This document shows, piece after piece, positions 43,691 through 52,069 of a stretch of DNA of 64,000 nt. The stretch lies in assembly GCF_013204845.1 (NCBI RefSeq), contig NZ_JABMKY010000008.1:1-64000 (forward strand). The letters run 5' to 3'. The translations under genes were made by a program, and so were the position numbers. Numbering within the stretch: the stretch's first letter is position 1; every line of letters begins with the position of its first letter. The stretch comes from Paenibacillus qinlingensis (GTDB lineage: Bacteria > Bacillota > Bacilli > Paenibacillales > NBRC-103111). Under the pieces are notes generated by a model. The model saw only the letters and a program-made list of their open reading frames with translations, was not told the origin of the DNA and searched no databases.

Positions 43691-45308
43691 GTTTCGTATT
43701 GGCAAAGATGATGCCACTTACATTGGCATTTATTACACTAACTTTCAAGTCAGTCAGATTAGTTGCGAGCTTGCCTTTTACATAAACATCTGAGAACATG
43801 ACACCATTAACCATTCCACCTTTGGTGAGGTTCCCGGAAAGTCTGGATTGCTCTGATCCCACTTCGCGCAGATTAATGTTCTTTAATACTACATTGTTTA
43901 CATTGCCAGAAGTACTAGTAGAAACTGTAAGCCAATGATTCCCGAATTGATTAATACCGACTCGTTCAATATCGATATTTTCAAACGTAATATTTTGAGC
44001 GTAACCTTCCTCCGGAAGCGTATTACTTGTGTAACCATGATCAACCAGCAATGCCCTTGCGCTTTGATACACATACGAATTTCGGACGGTCACTCCGATT
44101 TGCGCCTGGGCTACCCCTTGGCCAATTTTGAAAGCCGCGCATCTGGTCCATGCAAATGCGTCATCAAAAACTACATTTTCCAAATGTTCAAGCGCTCCAG
44201 GCCATCCGCTAGACATTCCCGTCTGCAACCAGGTTTTTGTAGAATACGTGTCATCATCCGATATGGCAATCGAATGTTTAACAAGCACATTCTGACTCTC
44301 GTTGATATCGATAACATCATTTTCGATTTTGTATAAATCCTGGAATCCTTTGAGATTTTTGATTGTAACATTGTCAGAACGAACTACCATGAACGACCAG
44401 AAACCAGCATCCCGCAATGTTAAACCATCAAAATTAAAATTTGTAGTTGCGAGCGGTACGATCAGATTATTCAATAATCCTTCATTTTTATTCGGTGCTG
44501 GCATTTTTCGTTCTCGCATCGCTATGCCTTTTCCATCAATGGTTCCCCTTCCCCGTATGGTGATATTGCTGGAGTCTACGGCAGTACGAATAAAATACGT
44601 TCCATCCGCATTTCGTGAATCCTTTCGAAAATCAATCCCGTAATCTTCGCCCTTGCCTGTACCGACAATGACCGCGCCTCCGGCTAGGTAAAAGGTCACA
44701 TTGCTTTTCAAAGTCAGATTCCCGCTCTTATAGACACCGGCTGGAATGAATACAATGCCACCGCCAGCTTGATTGGCGGCGTCGATAGCCTGCTGAATCG
44801 CGTTGGATGCCATCGATGTCCCCGTATTATCCGCGTTGTATGGGGATTGGGTCACATTGTAAATCCCGGCACCTGTGGATGGGGGAATATTCGTCTCCAA
44901 GGGATCTGCTGCGATGACAATTCTCTTCGTCTGGTCATTGATTGTTACGATCACATATGTGGAGGTAGAAAGCGTAAACGTTAGCTTGTTCCCATTAACA
45001 GTCCCCTCGATGTTTTTGGCCATTGGACTGATGGAATAGGAGGTAATCGGCACATTAGAAGTAACCTCAATACTGACCGTTCCTGCAAAAGAAAATTGAG
45101 CATAGTCATAGTCATCCTTATAGTTAATCACAGGAATGGACTGATTATCTGCTTTCAATGAAAATACACTGGATGCCGTATAGATGGACGGCATCGGGTA
45201 ATTCTGAATCGTAGCTGGAGCTGCTCCAACCGTTCTGGGTAACAAGCCTGTGATTATGATGCCAAGCACGACCAACAAGCCGACTAATTTTCTTGTCACT
45301 GTAAACAT
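42654..45308 (-). CDS. secreted beta-helix glycosidase (GH28/GH49-like) with two C-terminal beta-sandwich modules
   Basis: The 884-residue precursor has a signal peptide (about 1-29). An N-terminal beta-sandwich (about 40-140) precedes a right-handed beta-helix that starts like pectin-acting enzymes (AIQQAIDAANQAGGGIVFIP near 170-190) and contains VIDINESQNV and ISDDDTYSTKTW, the likely catalytic acidic cluster, near 340-365. From about 545 to the end are two copies of a 165-residue LamG-like module, each starting near FE(D/N)G and containing NANAGIVFRVQ(D/N)A and TGxIGFRTTS. AAGGAGG precedes the ATG. The substrate is probably a plant or microbial polysaccharide; the exact GH family is uncertain. 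Confidence 0.82.
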   Translation of the reverse strand: MFTVTRKLVGLLVVLGIIITGLLPRTVGAAPATIQNYPMPSIYTASSVFSLKADNQSIPVINYKDDYDYAQFSFAGTVSIEVTSNVPITSYSISPMAKNIEGTVNGNKLTFTLSTSTYVIVTINDQTKRIVIAADPLETNIPPSTGAGIYNVTQSPYNADNTGTSMASNAIQQAIDAANQAGGGIVFIPAGVYKSGNLTLKSNVTFYLAGGAVIVGTGKGEDYGIDFRKDSRNADGTYFIRTAVDSSNITIRGRGTIDGKGIAMRERKMPAPNKNEGLLNNLIVPLATTNFNFDGLTLRDAGFWSFMVVRSDNVTIKNLKGFQDLYKIENDVIDINESQNVLVKHSIAISDDDTYSTKTWLQTGMSSGWPGALEHLENVVFDDAFAWTRCAAFKIGQGVAQAQIGVTVRNSYVYQSARALLVDHGYTSNTLPEEGYAQNITFENIDIERVGINQFGNHWLTVSTSTSGNVNNVVLKNINLREVGSEQSRLSGNLTKGGMVNGVMFSDVYVKGKLATNLTDLKVSVINANVSGIIFANTKPLFSENFEDGDTAGWTSVSGDWTVPTVDKNKMLSSGSQTTTSLIVANAGGSWTDYAYEAKVEMGITNANAGIVFRVQDANNYYMYRINSSNQKLELYKSVNGSMTLVTSTPFAAVEKQSYTVKAVIEGNKISCYVDGELKMAWTNPITELTTGGIGFRTTSMVVHFDDALVSPIIRLNDNFENGSMTGWTSSSGSWSVVTDGTKVLTQNNSTTALITAGDAWTDYTYEGKVKMPITNANAGIVFRVQNADNYYLYRINVGNQKLELYKAVNGQLTLVSSTSFTAQANQWYTIKASIQGNTIKGYVDGVLKTEWTNPVTELTTGKIGFRTTSVDVSFDDAWVLSSN

Positions 45309-45607
45309 GGATATACCTCCTTAAGATTATTTACTGCCCACCGATATGATAAAGGCAGCGAAGCTTCGTACGCTAAACAAGGTCCTTGCTTGCGAAAATT
45401 GGAAGCGCTAACATTTTCCACGATAACAAACTGATCTATTTTGCGGCATTCTTCCCCCTTTCATGAAGTCATAATCTTGTTTAGGCATAGCCCAATAAGA
45501 TCATTAAATAACTATCGGCTATATACATGAGAACACAGACAAGAGGAGATCCTTACGTCAGTCGTGCAAGCAAGTTCTCCTCTTATTGTAAAATTATGAT
45601 GAATTAC
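45309..45607. other. intergenic region between glycosidase and binding protein genes
   Basis: About 300 bp. It holds a cre-like site at 45399, a CGAAGCTTCG palindrome near 45360 and a TATCAT -10-like box with a poor -35 upstream of the glycosidase. At the far end is an imperfect stem (AGAGGAGA with TTCTCCTCT, 45541-45585) that probably ends the ABC transcript. No gene is seen. Confidence 0.55.
45399..45414 (+). promoter_or_regulatory. cre-like CcpA site
   Basis: Plus strand TTGGAAGCGCTAACAT matches the B. subtilis consensus WTGNAANCGNWNNCWW at every fixed position and is nearly palindromic. It lies about 90 bp before the glycosidase start, suggesting catabolite repression. Confidence 0.65.
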
Positions 45608-47170
45608 TTACTTTTTCGCAGTTGCATACCAATCATTGACTTCTTTGTAGCTAGCGTCTCCGCCTGTTGATTTGAATTTGGCAACGAATGCATCAATTCC
45701 CGTAAACGGTTCAGCACCAAAAATCAACTTGGTTGTGTAATCGTTAGATTGCGTATTTAGACTTTGAAAGTTCTTGGAGAATTCCACCATATACGGTGCG
45801 TAACCTAAAAGATCGGTTACTTTAGTAGGTTCGGGCGCTAATCCATTCAGTGAATTCCAGGCATCGTACAGACGCATATCCTTACGTACACGTGCCTGCC
45901 AATAAATAGGGTAGTTCTTATCGTCCGTTCCCGTTAAGAAGTTATTCGCTTGATTCCGCTCATCGGTAAAGATGGGTTGAATCGGTGAATATGCACCGTC
46001 TTTGAGCGTATAATGTTTGTTTTCTTCCCCAATTGCCATCGTTCTGAACGTATCTTTCTCCAGCTTCGCATTCATCCATTTGATGGCATCTTCCGGATGC
46101 TTGGATGCTTTTGGGATGAACGTAATACGGTCAAAGCCTTTCGAAGCAGATAGGCCCGTTTTACCATCTTTACCTTTCACTGCAGGGATAAACGTTGCTT
46201 TCGCAGTTGGAATATTTTTCGTTAAAGCATCAGCAATCGTAGGGACATCCGACCAGTTCATCATGAGGATACCGGCTTTACCACTTGTAAATTTCTCTTT
46301 CGTCGTTGCTGCCTTATTAGCAGCAAATTCTTTGTCAATTAAGCCTTGTTTAAATAGATCAGCTACAAATGCTGCATAATCCTTGAAGGCGGGGTCCATC
46401 ACACGAGGCGTTAATTTACCATTCACATCATTCCAGAAATTCGGCATGCCGAAAGCACCAACTATATTAGCAATAAAAGATGAATCACCACCGACGGTTA
46501 AAGGAATATTCCCATCGCCATTCCCGCCTGGATCTTTCTCTTTAAACGCTTTCAAGACGGTAACTAGCTCATCAAGTGTTGTCGGCATTTTCAAACCGAC
46601 TTTATCCAGCCAATCCTGCCGAATGTACAGGTCTGTATTAACAGTCCGGGTGCTTTTCGTTGGAATGGCATATAGCTTCCCATCAACCTTGGCAGCCTCT
46701 AAAGCTTCAGGATCAATGACAGCTTTAATGTTCGGCCCGTATTTATCAAGGAGCGGTCCAAGATCGACTAATGCCCCCTTTTTTGCATAATCGGAATAAA
46801 GCGCTTTAAAATCAGTGGTTCCTGCTATAGTCACCGCATCGTATGGCTCTCCTGAAGCGATCAGGATGTTCAGTTTATCTTGAGGTTTATCCTGCGGAAG
46901 CATATCGTACTGAACTTTATAACCCGTAGCTTTCTCCAAATACGTAGCAACAGGGTAGGTGTTATAATCATCCTTTTGCCAAATTTGCAACGACTTTAGT
47001 TCCGGCTTTACTGCCGCTGCCGTTGGTACTGATGACGATGCTGTTGATGATGCCGGCGCTGACGTGGTGCTGCTTGAGCTGGTCCCACCTGAGGAACAAG
47101 CAACGAGCGATGAAACTGACAAGCAAGCTGTAAGCGAAACGAGCATCAGCTTTTTGTTTTTTTTCAACAT
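45608..47170 (-). CDS. sugar ABC transporter substrate-binding lipoprotein
   Basis: The 520-residue precursor has a lipobox SLVAC (Cys about 25) followed by a long Ser/Thr/Ala linker. The body shows DKLNILIASGEPYDAV near 105, IRQDWLDKVGLKMPTTLDEL near 190 and a calcium-like loop reading DPGGNGDGN. GGGAGG precedes ATG 47170. It is the last gene of the operon, 66 bp after the YtcP-like permease. The secreted beta-helix glycosidase encoded downstream may generate its ligand. Confidence 0.9.
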   Translation of the reverse strand: MLKKNKKLMLVSLTACLSVSSLVACSSGGTSSSSTTSAPASSTASSSVPTAAAVKPELKSLQIWQKDDYNTYPVATYLEKATGYKVQYDMLPQDKPQDKLNILIASGEPYDAVTIAGTTDFKALYSDYAKKGALVDLGPLLDKYGPNIKAVIDPEALEAAKVDGKLYAIPTKSTRTVNTDLYIRQDWLDKVGLKMPTTLDELVTVLKAFKEKDPGGNGDGNIPLTVGGDSSFIANIVGAFGMPNFWNDVNGKLTPRVMDPAFKDYAAFVADLFKQGLIDKEFAANKAATTKEKFTSGKAGILMMNWSDVPTIADALTKNIPTAKATFIPAVKGKDGKTGLSASKGFDRITFIPKASKHPEDAIKWMNAKLEKDTFRTMAIGEENKHYTLKDGAYSPIQPIFTDERNQANNFLTGTDDKNYPIYWQARVRKDMRLYDAWNSLNGLAPEPTKVTDLLGYAPYMVEFSKNFQSLNTQSNDYTTKLIFGAEPFTGIDAFVAKFKSTGGDASYKEVNDWYATAKK

Positions 47171-47236
47171 ACAAAAACCCTCCCTAGTTCATTATGTAAT
47201 CCTATCATTAAGCCGTAGATGGCATTAACGCAAGTT

Positions 47237-48112
47237 CTAACCTTTCACTGAGCCAATCAGAACACCTTTGACGAAATGCTTTTGGAGAAACGGATAGACG
47301 AGCAGCATTGGAATAATAGAAGCAATAACGGTGGCCGATCGTATGCCTTCAGGCGAAATCTTCATGATATCGTCCACGGAGCTATTCAGGGCAGTCGAGC
47401 TGTCTGCATCCATAACAATATCCCTTAGATATAATTGCAAGGGTTTCAAACTTGCTTTCGAAATATACAGCATAGGATGAAAGTAGTCATTCCAGAAATA
47501 CACCGCATAGAATAGCGCAATTGTAGCAATAACCGGCGTGCTTAGCGGAAGAATGATACGGAAAAGAATCGTAAAATTGCGAGCCCCATCCATTTTGGCT
47601 GACTCCTCTAACGCTTCAGGTAAAGATTCATAATAGCTCTTAATTACCAATAGATTAAACACGCTAATCAGTGCAGGCAGCATTAAGGACCACAAACTAT
47701 TGATGAGGTGGAGTTCCTTCATTAGTATGTAATTGGGAATGATGCCACCATTAAACAACATCGTAAAAATGAACAGGATCAAAACAAATGGAATTCCTGG
47801 CAGATGCTTCTTGGATAAGGGATAAGCCGTTAAAGCCGTCAACATAATCGCAAGCACTGTTCCCACAACCATAACAATAATGGACACGGAGATTGCATGT
47901 AAAAACTGACTTGAAGATACGACATACTTCATCGTTTCTAGTTGAAAGCCCACAGGCAGAATCCCAACCTTACCCGAGATGACTGCTGATTCATTACTTA
48001 AGGCTTTGGATAGTACATTGAGCATAGGCAATAGCGTAAGCACGCTAGACAATAACAGTGCAGCATATACGCAGATATCTAGGGACCAATCACCAATTGT
48101 TTTCTCTTTCAT
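47237..48112 (-). CDS. sugar ABC transporter permease (YtcP-like)
   Basis: The permease has about 291 residues from ATG 48112 (GGAGG seven bases upstream; the frame opens at 48130 inside the partner gene). It has six segments, the EAA-type loop EESAKMDGARNFTILFRII near 185 and the ending PFLQKHFVKGVLIGSVKG. It sits 11 bp after the LplB-like gene. Confidence 0.92.
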   Translation of the reverse strand: MKEKTIGDWSLDICVYAALLLSSVLTLLPMLNVLSKALSNESAVISGKVGILPVGFQLETMKYVVSSSQFLHAISVSIIVMVVGTVLAIMLTALTAYPLSKKHLPGIPFVLILFIFTMLFNGGIIPNYILMKELHLINSLWSLMLPALISVFNLLVIKSYYESLPEALEESAKMDGARNFTILFRIILPLSTPVIATIALFYAVYFWNDYFHPMLYISKASLKPLQLYLRDIVMDADSSTALNSSVDDIMKISPEGIRSATVIASIIPMLLVYPFLQKHFVKGVLIGSVKG

Positions 48113-48123
48113 AGCTGCACCTC

Positions 48124-49080
48124 CTACCAAATGCTTCGCTTGACCACTTTTTTGCTGAGCTCATTGCCCAACACGATCAAGAGGAATCCAATTACCGAAT
48201 TAAACAAACCTACTGCTGTACTAAAGCTATAGTCTTGCTGTCCTAGACCTATTCGATATACATAAGTCCCAATGACATCACCAGATTGATAAACAACGGA
48301 ATTATACATGGTCAAAATTTGTTCCGTACCTGCTTCGAGTAAATATCCGAGACGCAATACAAGAATCAGGATAATCGTAGGCACGATACCCGGCAGAGTA
48401 ATGTGCATCATCTGGCGAATTCGCCCAGCCCCATCAATAGATGCTGCTTCATATTGCTCTTGCTCAATGCCCGCGATCGCCGCAATAAAGATAATCGCGT
48501 TCCATCCGGATTCCTTCCAGCCTGCGGTAAACACCAGCACACTCCGGAAATAGTCATTATCAAGAAAGAACGATATCGGCTTACCACCGAAAAACGCAAT
48601 TACATTGTTGACCAAACCTCCGCTTGGGGAGAGTATGGTAATGAACAGTCCAGAAATTATTACCCAAGACAAGAAATGTGGCAGAAAAATAATCGTTTGA
48701 ATCGAACGCTTGAACCAGCTTTTACGTACCTCATTTAGCAGCAGCGCAATAATAATCGGAACTGGAAAGAGAAGCACAAGCTTGTATAAACTGATTAAGA
48801 GTGTGTTGATAAATACTTGCATAAATTCTTCCGACTGGAGTAATTTCTCGAATTGCGCCAAACCAACCCATTTACTTCCCGTAAATCCATCGAAAATGTT
48901 AAAATCCATGAACGCAATGATAATCCCATACATGGGCGTATATTTGAATAGCAGTAAAAACAATAATCCCGGAATTAGCAAAACATAGAGATCTAAGTTT
49001 GTGAGAAACAGTTTCCATTTATTCTTGCTAACTTTCGTCGTTCTGACACGTTGTTTCACTTCCAATGTTCTAACGCTCAT
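48124..49080 (-). CDS. sugar ABC transporter permease (LplB-like)
   Basis: The 318-residue permease opens with a basic tail and LYVLLIPGLLFLLLFKYTPMYG, has six segments and an EAA loop EAASIDGAGRIRQMMHITLP, and ends SKKVVKRSIW. GGAGG precedes ATG 49080. It is the first gene of its operon, behind the GATGAATC-repeat promoter at 49185-49249 and divergent from an AraC regulator gene. Confidence 0.92.
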   Translation of the reverse strand: MSVRTLEVKQRVRTTKVSKNKWKLFLTNLDLYVLLIPGLLFLLLFKYTPMYGIIIAFMDFNIFDGFTGSKWVGLAQFEKLLQSEEFMQVFINTLLISLYKLVLLFPVPIIIALLLNEVRKSWFKRSIQTIIFLPHFLSWVIISGLFITILSPSGGLVNNVIAFFGGKPISFFLDNDYFRSVLVFTAGWKESGWNAIIFIAAIAGIEQEQYEAASIDGAGRIRQMMHITLPGIVPTIILILVLRLGYLLEAGTEQILTMYNSVVYQSGDVIGTYVYRIGLGQQDYSFSTAVGLFNSVIGFLLIVLGNELSKKVVKRSIW

Positions 49081-49184
49081 ATCGCGTTCACCTCCAAGTT
49101 GTAGAATTGAATTACAAAGACAATTATCAAGTTCGAAGCCCCGGCTATCGAATAGGATCTCTTCCGCACTAGCTTACAAATACT

Positions 49185-49249
49185 ATTATAAAACGCTTTC
49201 CTGTTTGGCGAGAATGATGAATCTTCCTTTTATACTTGATGAATCTTAC
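49185..49249 (-). promoter_or_regulatory. AraC-type operator and promoter of the ABC operon
   Basis: Two direct repeats of GATGAATCTT (plus-strand starts 49216 and 49238, 22 bp apart) are followed on the minus strand by exactly 25 bp and then a TATAAT box (49190-49185). The -35 region is poor (TTCTCG), as in activator-dependent promoters. A GAAAGCGTTTTA stretch between operator and -10 resembles half a cre site. The block from 49209 to 49249 recurs almost unchanged at 51911-51951. Confidence 0.82.
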
Positions 49250-49277
49250 TGTTTTTCGAAAAAAAGGGGCAAATTAA

Positions 49278-49293
49278 TGAAAGCGCTCTCCTT
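49278..49293 (+). promoter_or_regulatory. cre-like CcpA site
   Basis: ATGAAAGCGCTCTCCT differs from the cre consensus at one position. It lies between the ABC operon operator and the AraC gene and directly abuts a plus-strand TATAAT (49293-49298). Confidence 0.45.
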
Positions 49294-49310
49294 ATAATCT
49301 AAAAATACTA

Positions 49311-49351
49311 AAGAGGCATGAATTCGGCACTGTACCGGACTCATGCCTTTT
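49311..49351 (+). terminator. stem-loop just after a plus-strand TATAAT box
   Basis: AGGCATGA pairs with TCATGCCT and an inner TTCGG/CCGGA stem adds stability; CTTTT follows. It starts about 15 bp downstream of TATAAT 49293, so a plus-strand transcript begun there would be stopped at once or attenuated before the AraC gene. Confidence 0.5.
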
Positions 49352-49504
49352 AGCTTTACCGATGGATAAGTCGTGGCCCCCTTCTCTCCGCTTTTGCGAC
49401 CAAGGACCCGTTGCATTATCCGTTTCCCTCTCTTTTCTCTGTCAATCTCAACGGAGAAACTATATAATCGGAGCAGAATATTTATTTTCTGGAGGAATCT
49501 TTCT

Positions 49505-50335
49505 ATGACGAGGTCAGTTCAACACCAATCCAGCGTCATTTATGCTAATTATTTCACCCACACTAAGCCCCACTTTGTTTCGTATAAAGACGGGTTAAAC
49601 TTTTACATGTTCCGGCTTCAGTCAGAAGGATCCTGTCGTGCATTAGTGGGAGGGAAATTAGAGACCATCATCCCCGGTGACCTGCTTATTTATCATCCTG
49701 ACCAGCCATACGAACTCAATGTGCAGCCCCGAAGCGCTCCAGATTCGGGCGCGGTTCAACCTGTCGGCGACTATTTCCTGGCTGGTAAGGGGGAATGGCT
49801 GGACTCGTGGTGGAAAGACAAAGACTTGCCCACTAAAACAAACATTGGCTTTGACGATACAGTCATTACCTTATGGAAGCATATAATCAGCGAAAAGAAA
49901 AAAGTCATGCAGAACCAAGAGGAGATCATGGACTATCTGCTTCGAACGCTTTGTTTGACACTAGAACAAGTAATTCAGAGCAAACAACGCACCAAAGGAG
50001 CAGATATCGCCCATAAACTTAAGCTATTTATAGAAAGTCATGCCAATGAACCTCTTAGTTTAGAAAAAATAGCTGCCTCTGTCGGATTAAGCGTCTCACG
50101 CTGCTCCTATCTGTTTAAAGCCGCTTTTGACCAATCGCTGTTCGCCTATTGCATTGACGTTAGGCTAAAACTTGCGCAACAGCAGGTGCTCTACAGCAAT
50201 CTTGCGCTGGAGCATGTTGCGGAAAAGACAGGCTTTGAGAGTTACCCTCATTTTTGCCGAGTTTTCCGTGAACGATTTGGACATCCCCCAGGCGAATACC
50301 GGCGCAAATTCGGATATGGGCTCAATCCTTATTGA
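49505..50335 (+). CDS. AraC-family transcriptional regulator (cytoplasmic)
   Basis: The protein has about 276 residues from ATG 49505, which has TGGAGGA upstream; the frame opens at 49373. An N-terminal cupin-like sensing domain (about 15-120; GGKLETIIPGDLLIYHPDQPYEL) is joined to a C-terminal AraC domain (about 175-270) with SLEKIAASVGLSVSRCSYLFK and FCRVFRERFGHPPGEYR. It is divergent from the ABC operon at 49080 and convergent with the FAD oxidoreductase gene, whose stop it overlaps by 7 bp. The paired GATGAATC-type repeats before both of those operons are its likely targets. A TATAAT at 49463 may be its own -10. Confidence 0.9.
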   Translation: MTRSVQHQSSVIYANYFTHTKPHFVSYKDGLNFYMFRLQSEGSCRALVGGKLETIIPGDLLIYHPDQPYELNVQPRSAPDSGAVQPVGDYFLAGKGEWLDSWWKDKDLPTKTNIGFDDTVITLWKHIISEKKKVMQNQEEIMDYLLRTLCLTLEQVIQSKQRTKGADIAHKLKLFIESHANEPLSLEKIAASVGLSVSRCSYLFKAAFDQSLFAYCIDVRLKLAQQQVLYSNLALEHVAEKTGFESYPHFCRVFRERFGHPPGEYRRKFGYGLNPY

Positions 50336-51849
50336 TGCGGGCTTAGGACGCCAACGTGTAATACCTGATTTTCTTGAACCAGTAAGGAATGAAGCTGCTC
50401 ATACTTTACATTTTGAACGATGCCGTCCGTATTAAGAGCCAGCACGGCTGCAGCCGCAGCCGATTGCCCAAGGATCATAAATACGGGCTCCATCCGGATC
50501 GAACCGTAGGCTGCATGGGTAGCCGAAACGCATACCGGTACAATTAAATTGGTGCACTCTGTCTGTTTTGGCACAATTGCTCGATAGCTTATCGGATAAG
50601 GGGCTTTTAATTTTACGTAAAATCCGCCTTCTGTGCTAACATATCCGTCTTCGTTTACATAATACTGGGTGTGGTGCGAGTCCATGGCAAAGGATCCCAT
50701 TCCGATGGAATCGGCTACTTGGTTTTCCAATCTGACTACATGCTCGGTCACTACATAGTCACTAATCATTCTGCGGGATTCTCTGACGTACAACTGTGGA
50801 GTCCAGTGACCTGTCTCAATAAATTCATCGAGCGGTAAGCCCCACGGCTTGTAGACTGCCCGAATTGCTTCCGGCACTCGCGGATGATTTTGAATGGTCC
50901 ACACATAGCCTTGCTGATAAAGACGATGAGCATGCCACATGTGTTCCCGCTCAAGATAATCCGCCTCTGCATAACTATGGTTCATTCCGTTATAATCCGT
51001 GGAAATGCCACTGTTGTTATTGGAATCTGTCTTATCCGAAGTTACCATATTCAATTTAAAAAATTTCGAACTTTGCCCCTGCTCGATGGCTCGGAACAAA
51101 ATTTCATAATCAGCTTCGTTATATCCCTCAGGCTTTTCGATCTCCAGACGGTTGTCCGGATTATTCGTCAAACACATGCGGAAGTTATAAGCTTGAAGCT
51201 TCGTGTCTCCATCGCCGATGTTGCCGCCACGTTGAGGATTAACTCGCAAAAGCAAGCCGCTCGAGGGTACCCCTTTAATGACATAAGGATCGATTCCGCT
51301 GGGTAGCTCATTGCGTTCATTGCCAGGATGAATGCCGTTTAGTGTCTCACCATATTGTGAATTAGACTCCCGACCAACAAAATAGGATACGCCCGATTTG
51401 CCCATCAAATCCCCTTCATACGTAGCATCAATAAACACTTTACCTTGATAGAGGTTCCCGGATTCCATGCAAATGGAAATAATTTGGGAATCTTTCTTTG
51501 TAACCCCGTCTTTAAGACGCAGCCTTTCTCCATATATGACTTCAATGTTATGTTCCGTCACCAAATCTTGCATAACTTCGAGCGCTACTTTAGGTTCAAA
51601 CATCCAGCAAGCTCCGTCATGTGAATATTTCTGGGCTACCCGTTTGTAAAACTCTAAAGCTTGGCCCCCAATAGCTTCCTTCATCCCGAAATCCGTATCT
51701 CCCAAGCCTCCCGTGGTCAAGCCCCCAATCCGCTGACTTGGCTCGATCACGACTGCGTTTTTACCCATTTTTTTCGCTTGAACAGCGGCCATAATGCCTG
51801 CCGCAGTCCCTCCATAAATGACAATATCACACTGTTTCTCCTGGTACAT
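50329..51849 (-). CDS. FAD-dependent oxidoreductase (GidA-like FAD_oxidored family)
   Basis: The 506-residue cytoplasmic protein has an N-terminal dinucleotide-binding fold (DIVIYGGTAAGIMAAVQAKK, 8-27, then VIEPSQRIGGLTTGGLGDTDFG), a middle section with DATYEGDLMGKSGVSYFVGR and a C-terminal return to the FAD fold with THAAYGSIRMEPVFMILGQS. This type is common in sugar-degradation clusters of Paenibacillus and Bacteroidetes and may oxidise a sugar or cyclitol; the substrate is unknown. AGGAGGAGG precedes ATG 51849. It is monocistronic and has the same operator-promoter arrangement as the ABC operon at 49080, so the two are probably co-regulated. Confidence 0.85.
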   Translation of the reverse strand: MYQEKQCDIVIYGGTAAGIMAAVQAKKMGKNAVVIEPSQRIGGLTTGGLGDTDFGMKEAIGGQALEFYKRVAQKYSHDGACWMFEPKVALEVMQDLVTEHNIEVIYGERLRLKDGVTKKDSQIISICMESGNLYQGKVFIDATYEGDLMGKSGVSYFVGRESNSQYGETLNGIHPGNERNELPSGIDPYVIKGVPSSGLLLRVNPQRGGNIGDGDTKLQAYNFRMCLTNNPDNRLEIEKPEGYNEADYEILFRAIEQGQSSKFFKLNMVTSDKTDSNNNSGISTDYNGMNHSYAEADYLEREHMWHAHRLYQQGYVWTIQNHPRVPEAIRAVYKPWGLPLDEFIETGHWTPQLYVRESRRMISDYVVTEHVVRLENQVADSIGMGSFAMDSHHTQYYVNEDGYVSTEGGFYVKLKAPYPISYRAIVPKQTECTNLIVPVCVSATHAAYGSIRMEPVFMILGQSAAAAAVLALNTDGIVQNVKYEQLHSLLVQENQVLHVGVLSPHQ

Positions 51850-51886
51850 GTTATGCTTCCTCCTCCTAATTACGTTTACGTTTATT

Positions 51887-51951
51887 ATTATAAGCCTATC
51901 CTCAATCTATCGAGAATGATGGATCTTCCTTTTTAACTTGATACATCTTAC
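51887..51951 (-). promoter_or_regulatory. AraC-type operator and promoter of the FAD oxidoreductase gene
   Basis: Plus-strand GATGGATCTT at 51918 and GATACATCTT at 51940 are 22 bp apart. On the minus strand 25 bp separate them from TATAAT (51892-51887). The surrounding CGAGAAT and the AT-rich spacer are the same as at 49209-49249. Confidence 0.82.
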
Positions 51952-51979
51952 TTTTTTAGCTTGACTGCTACTGACACAA

Positions 51980-52028
51980 ATGACCCGGAGGGTGAGCACT
52001 TTTTTAAAGTGTCCACCCTCCGGGTCAT
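51980..52028. terminator. strong stem-loop after GHL6-type gene
   Basis: ATGACCCGGAGGGTG pairs perfectly with CACCCTCCGGGTCAT, with an inner CACTT/AAGTG stem. T-runs are weak. It lies 42 bp past the stop at 52070 and isolates that gene from the oxidoreductase promoter. Confidence 0.8.
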
Positions 52029-52069
52029 CTATATGTGCATATGGCATATGTAACTTCTCAAATCTTCGT

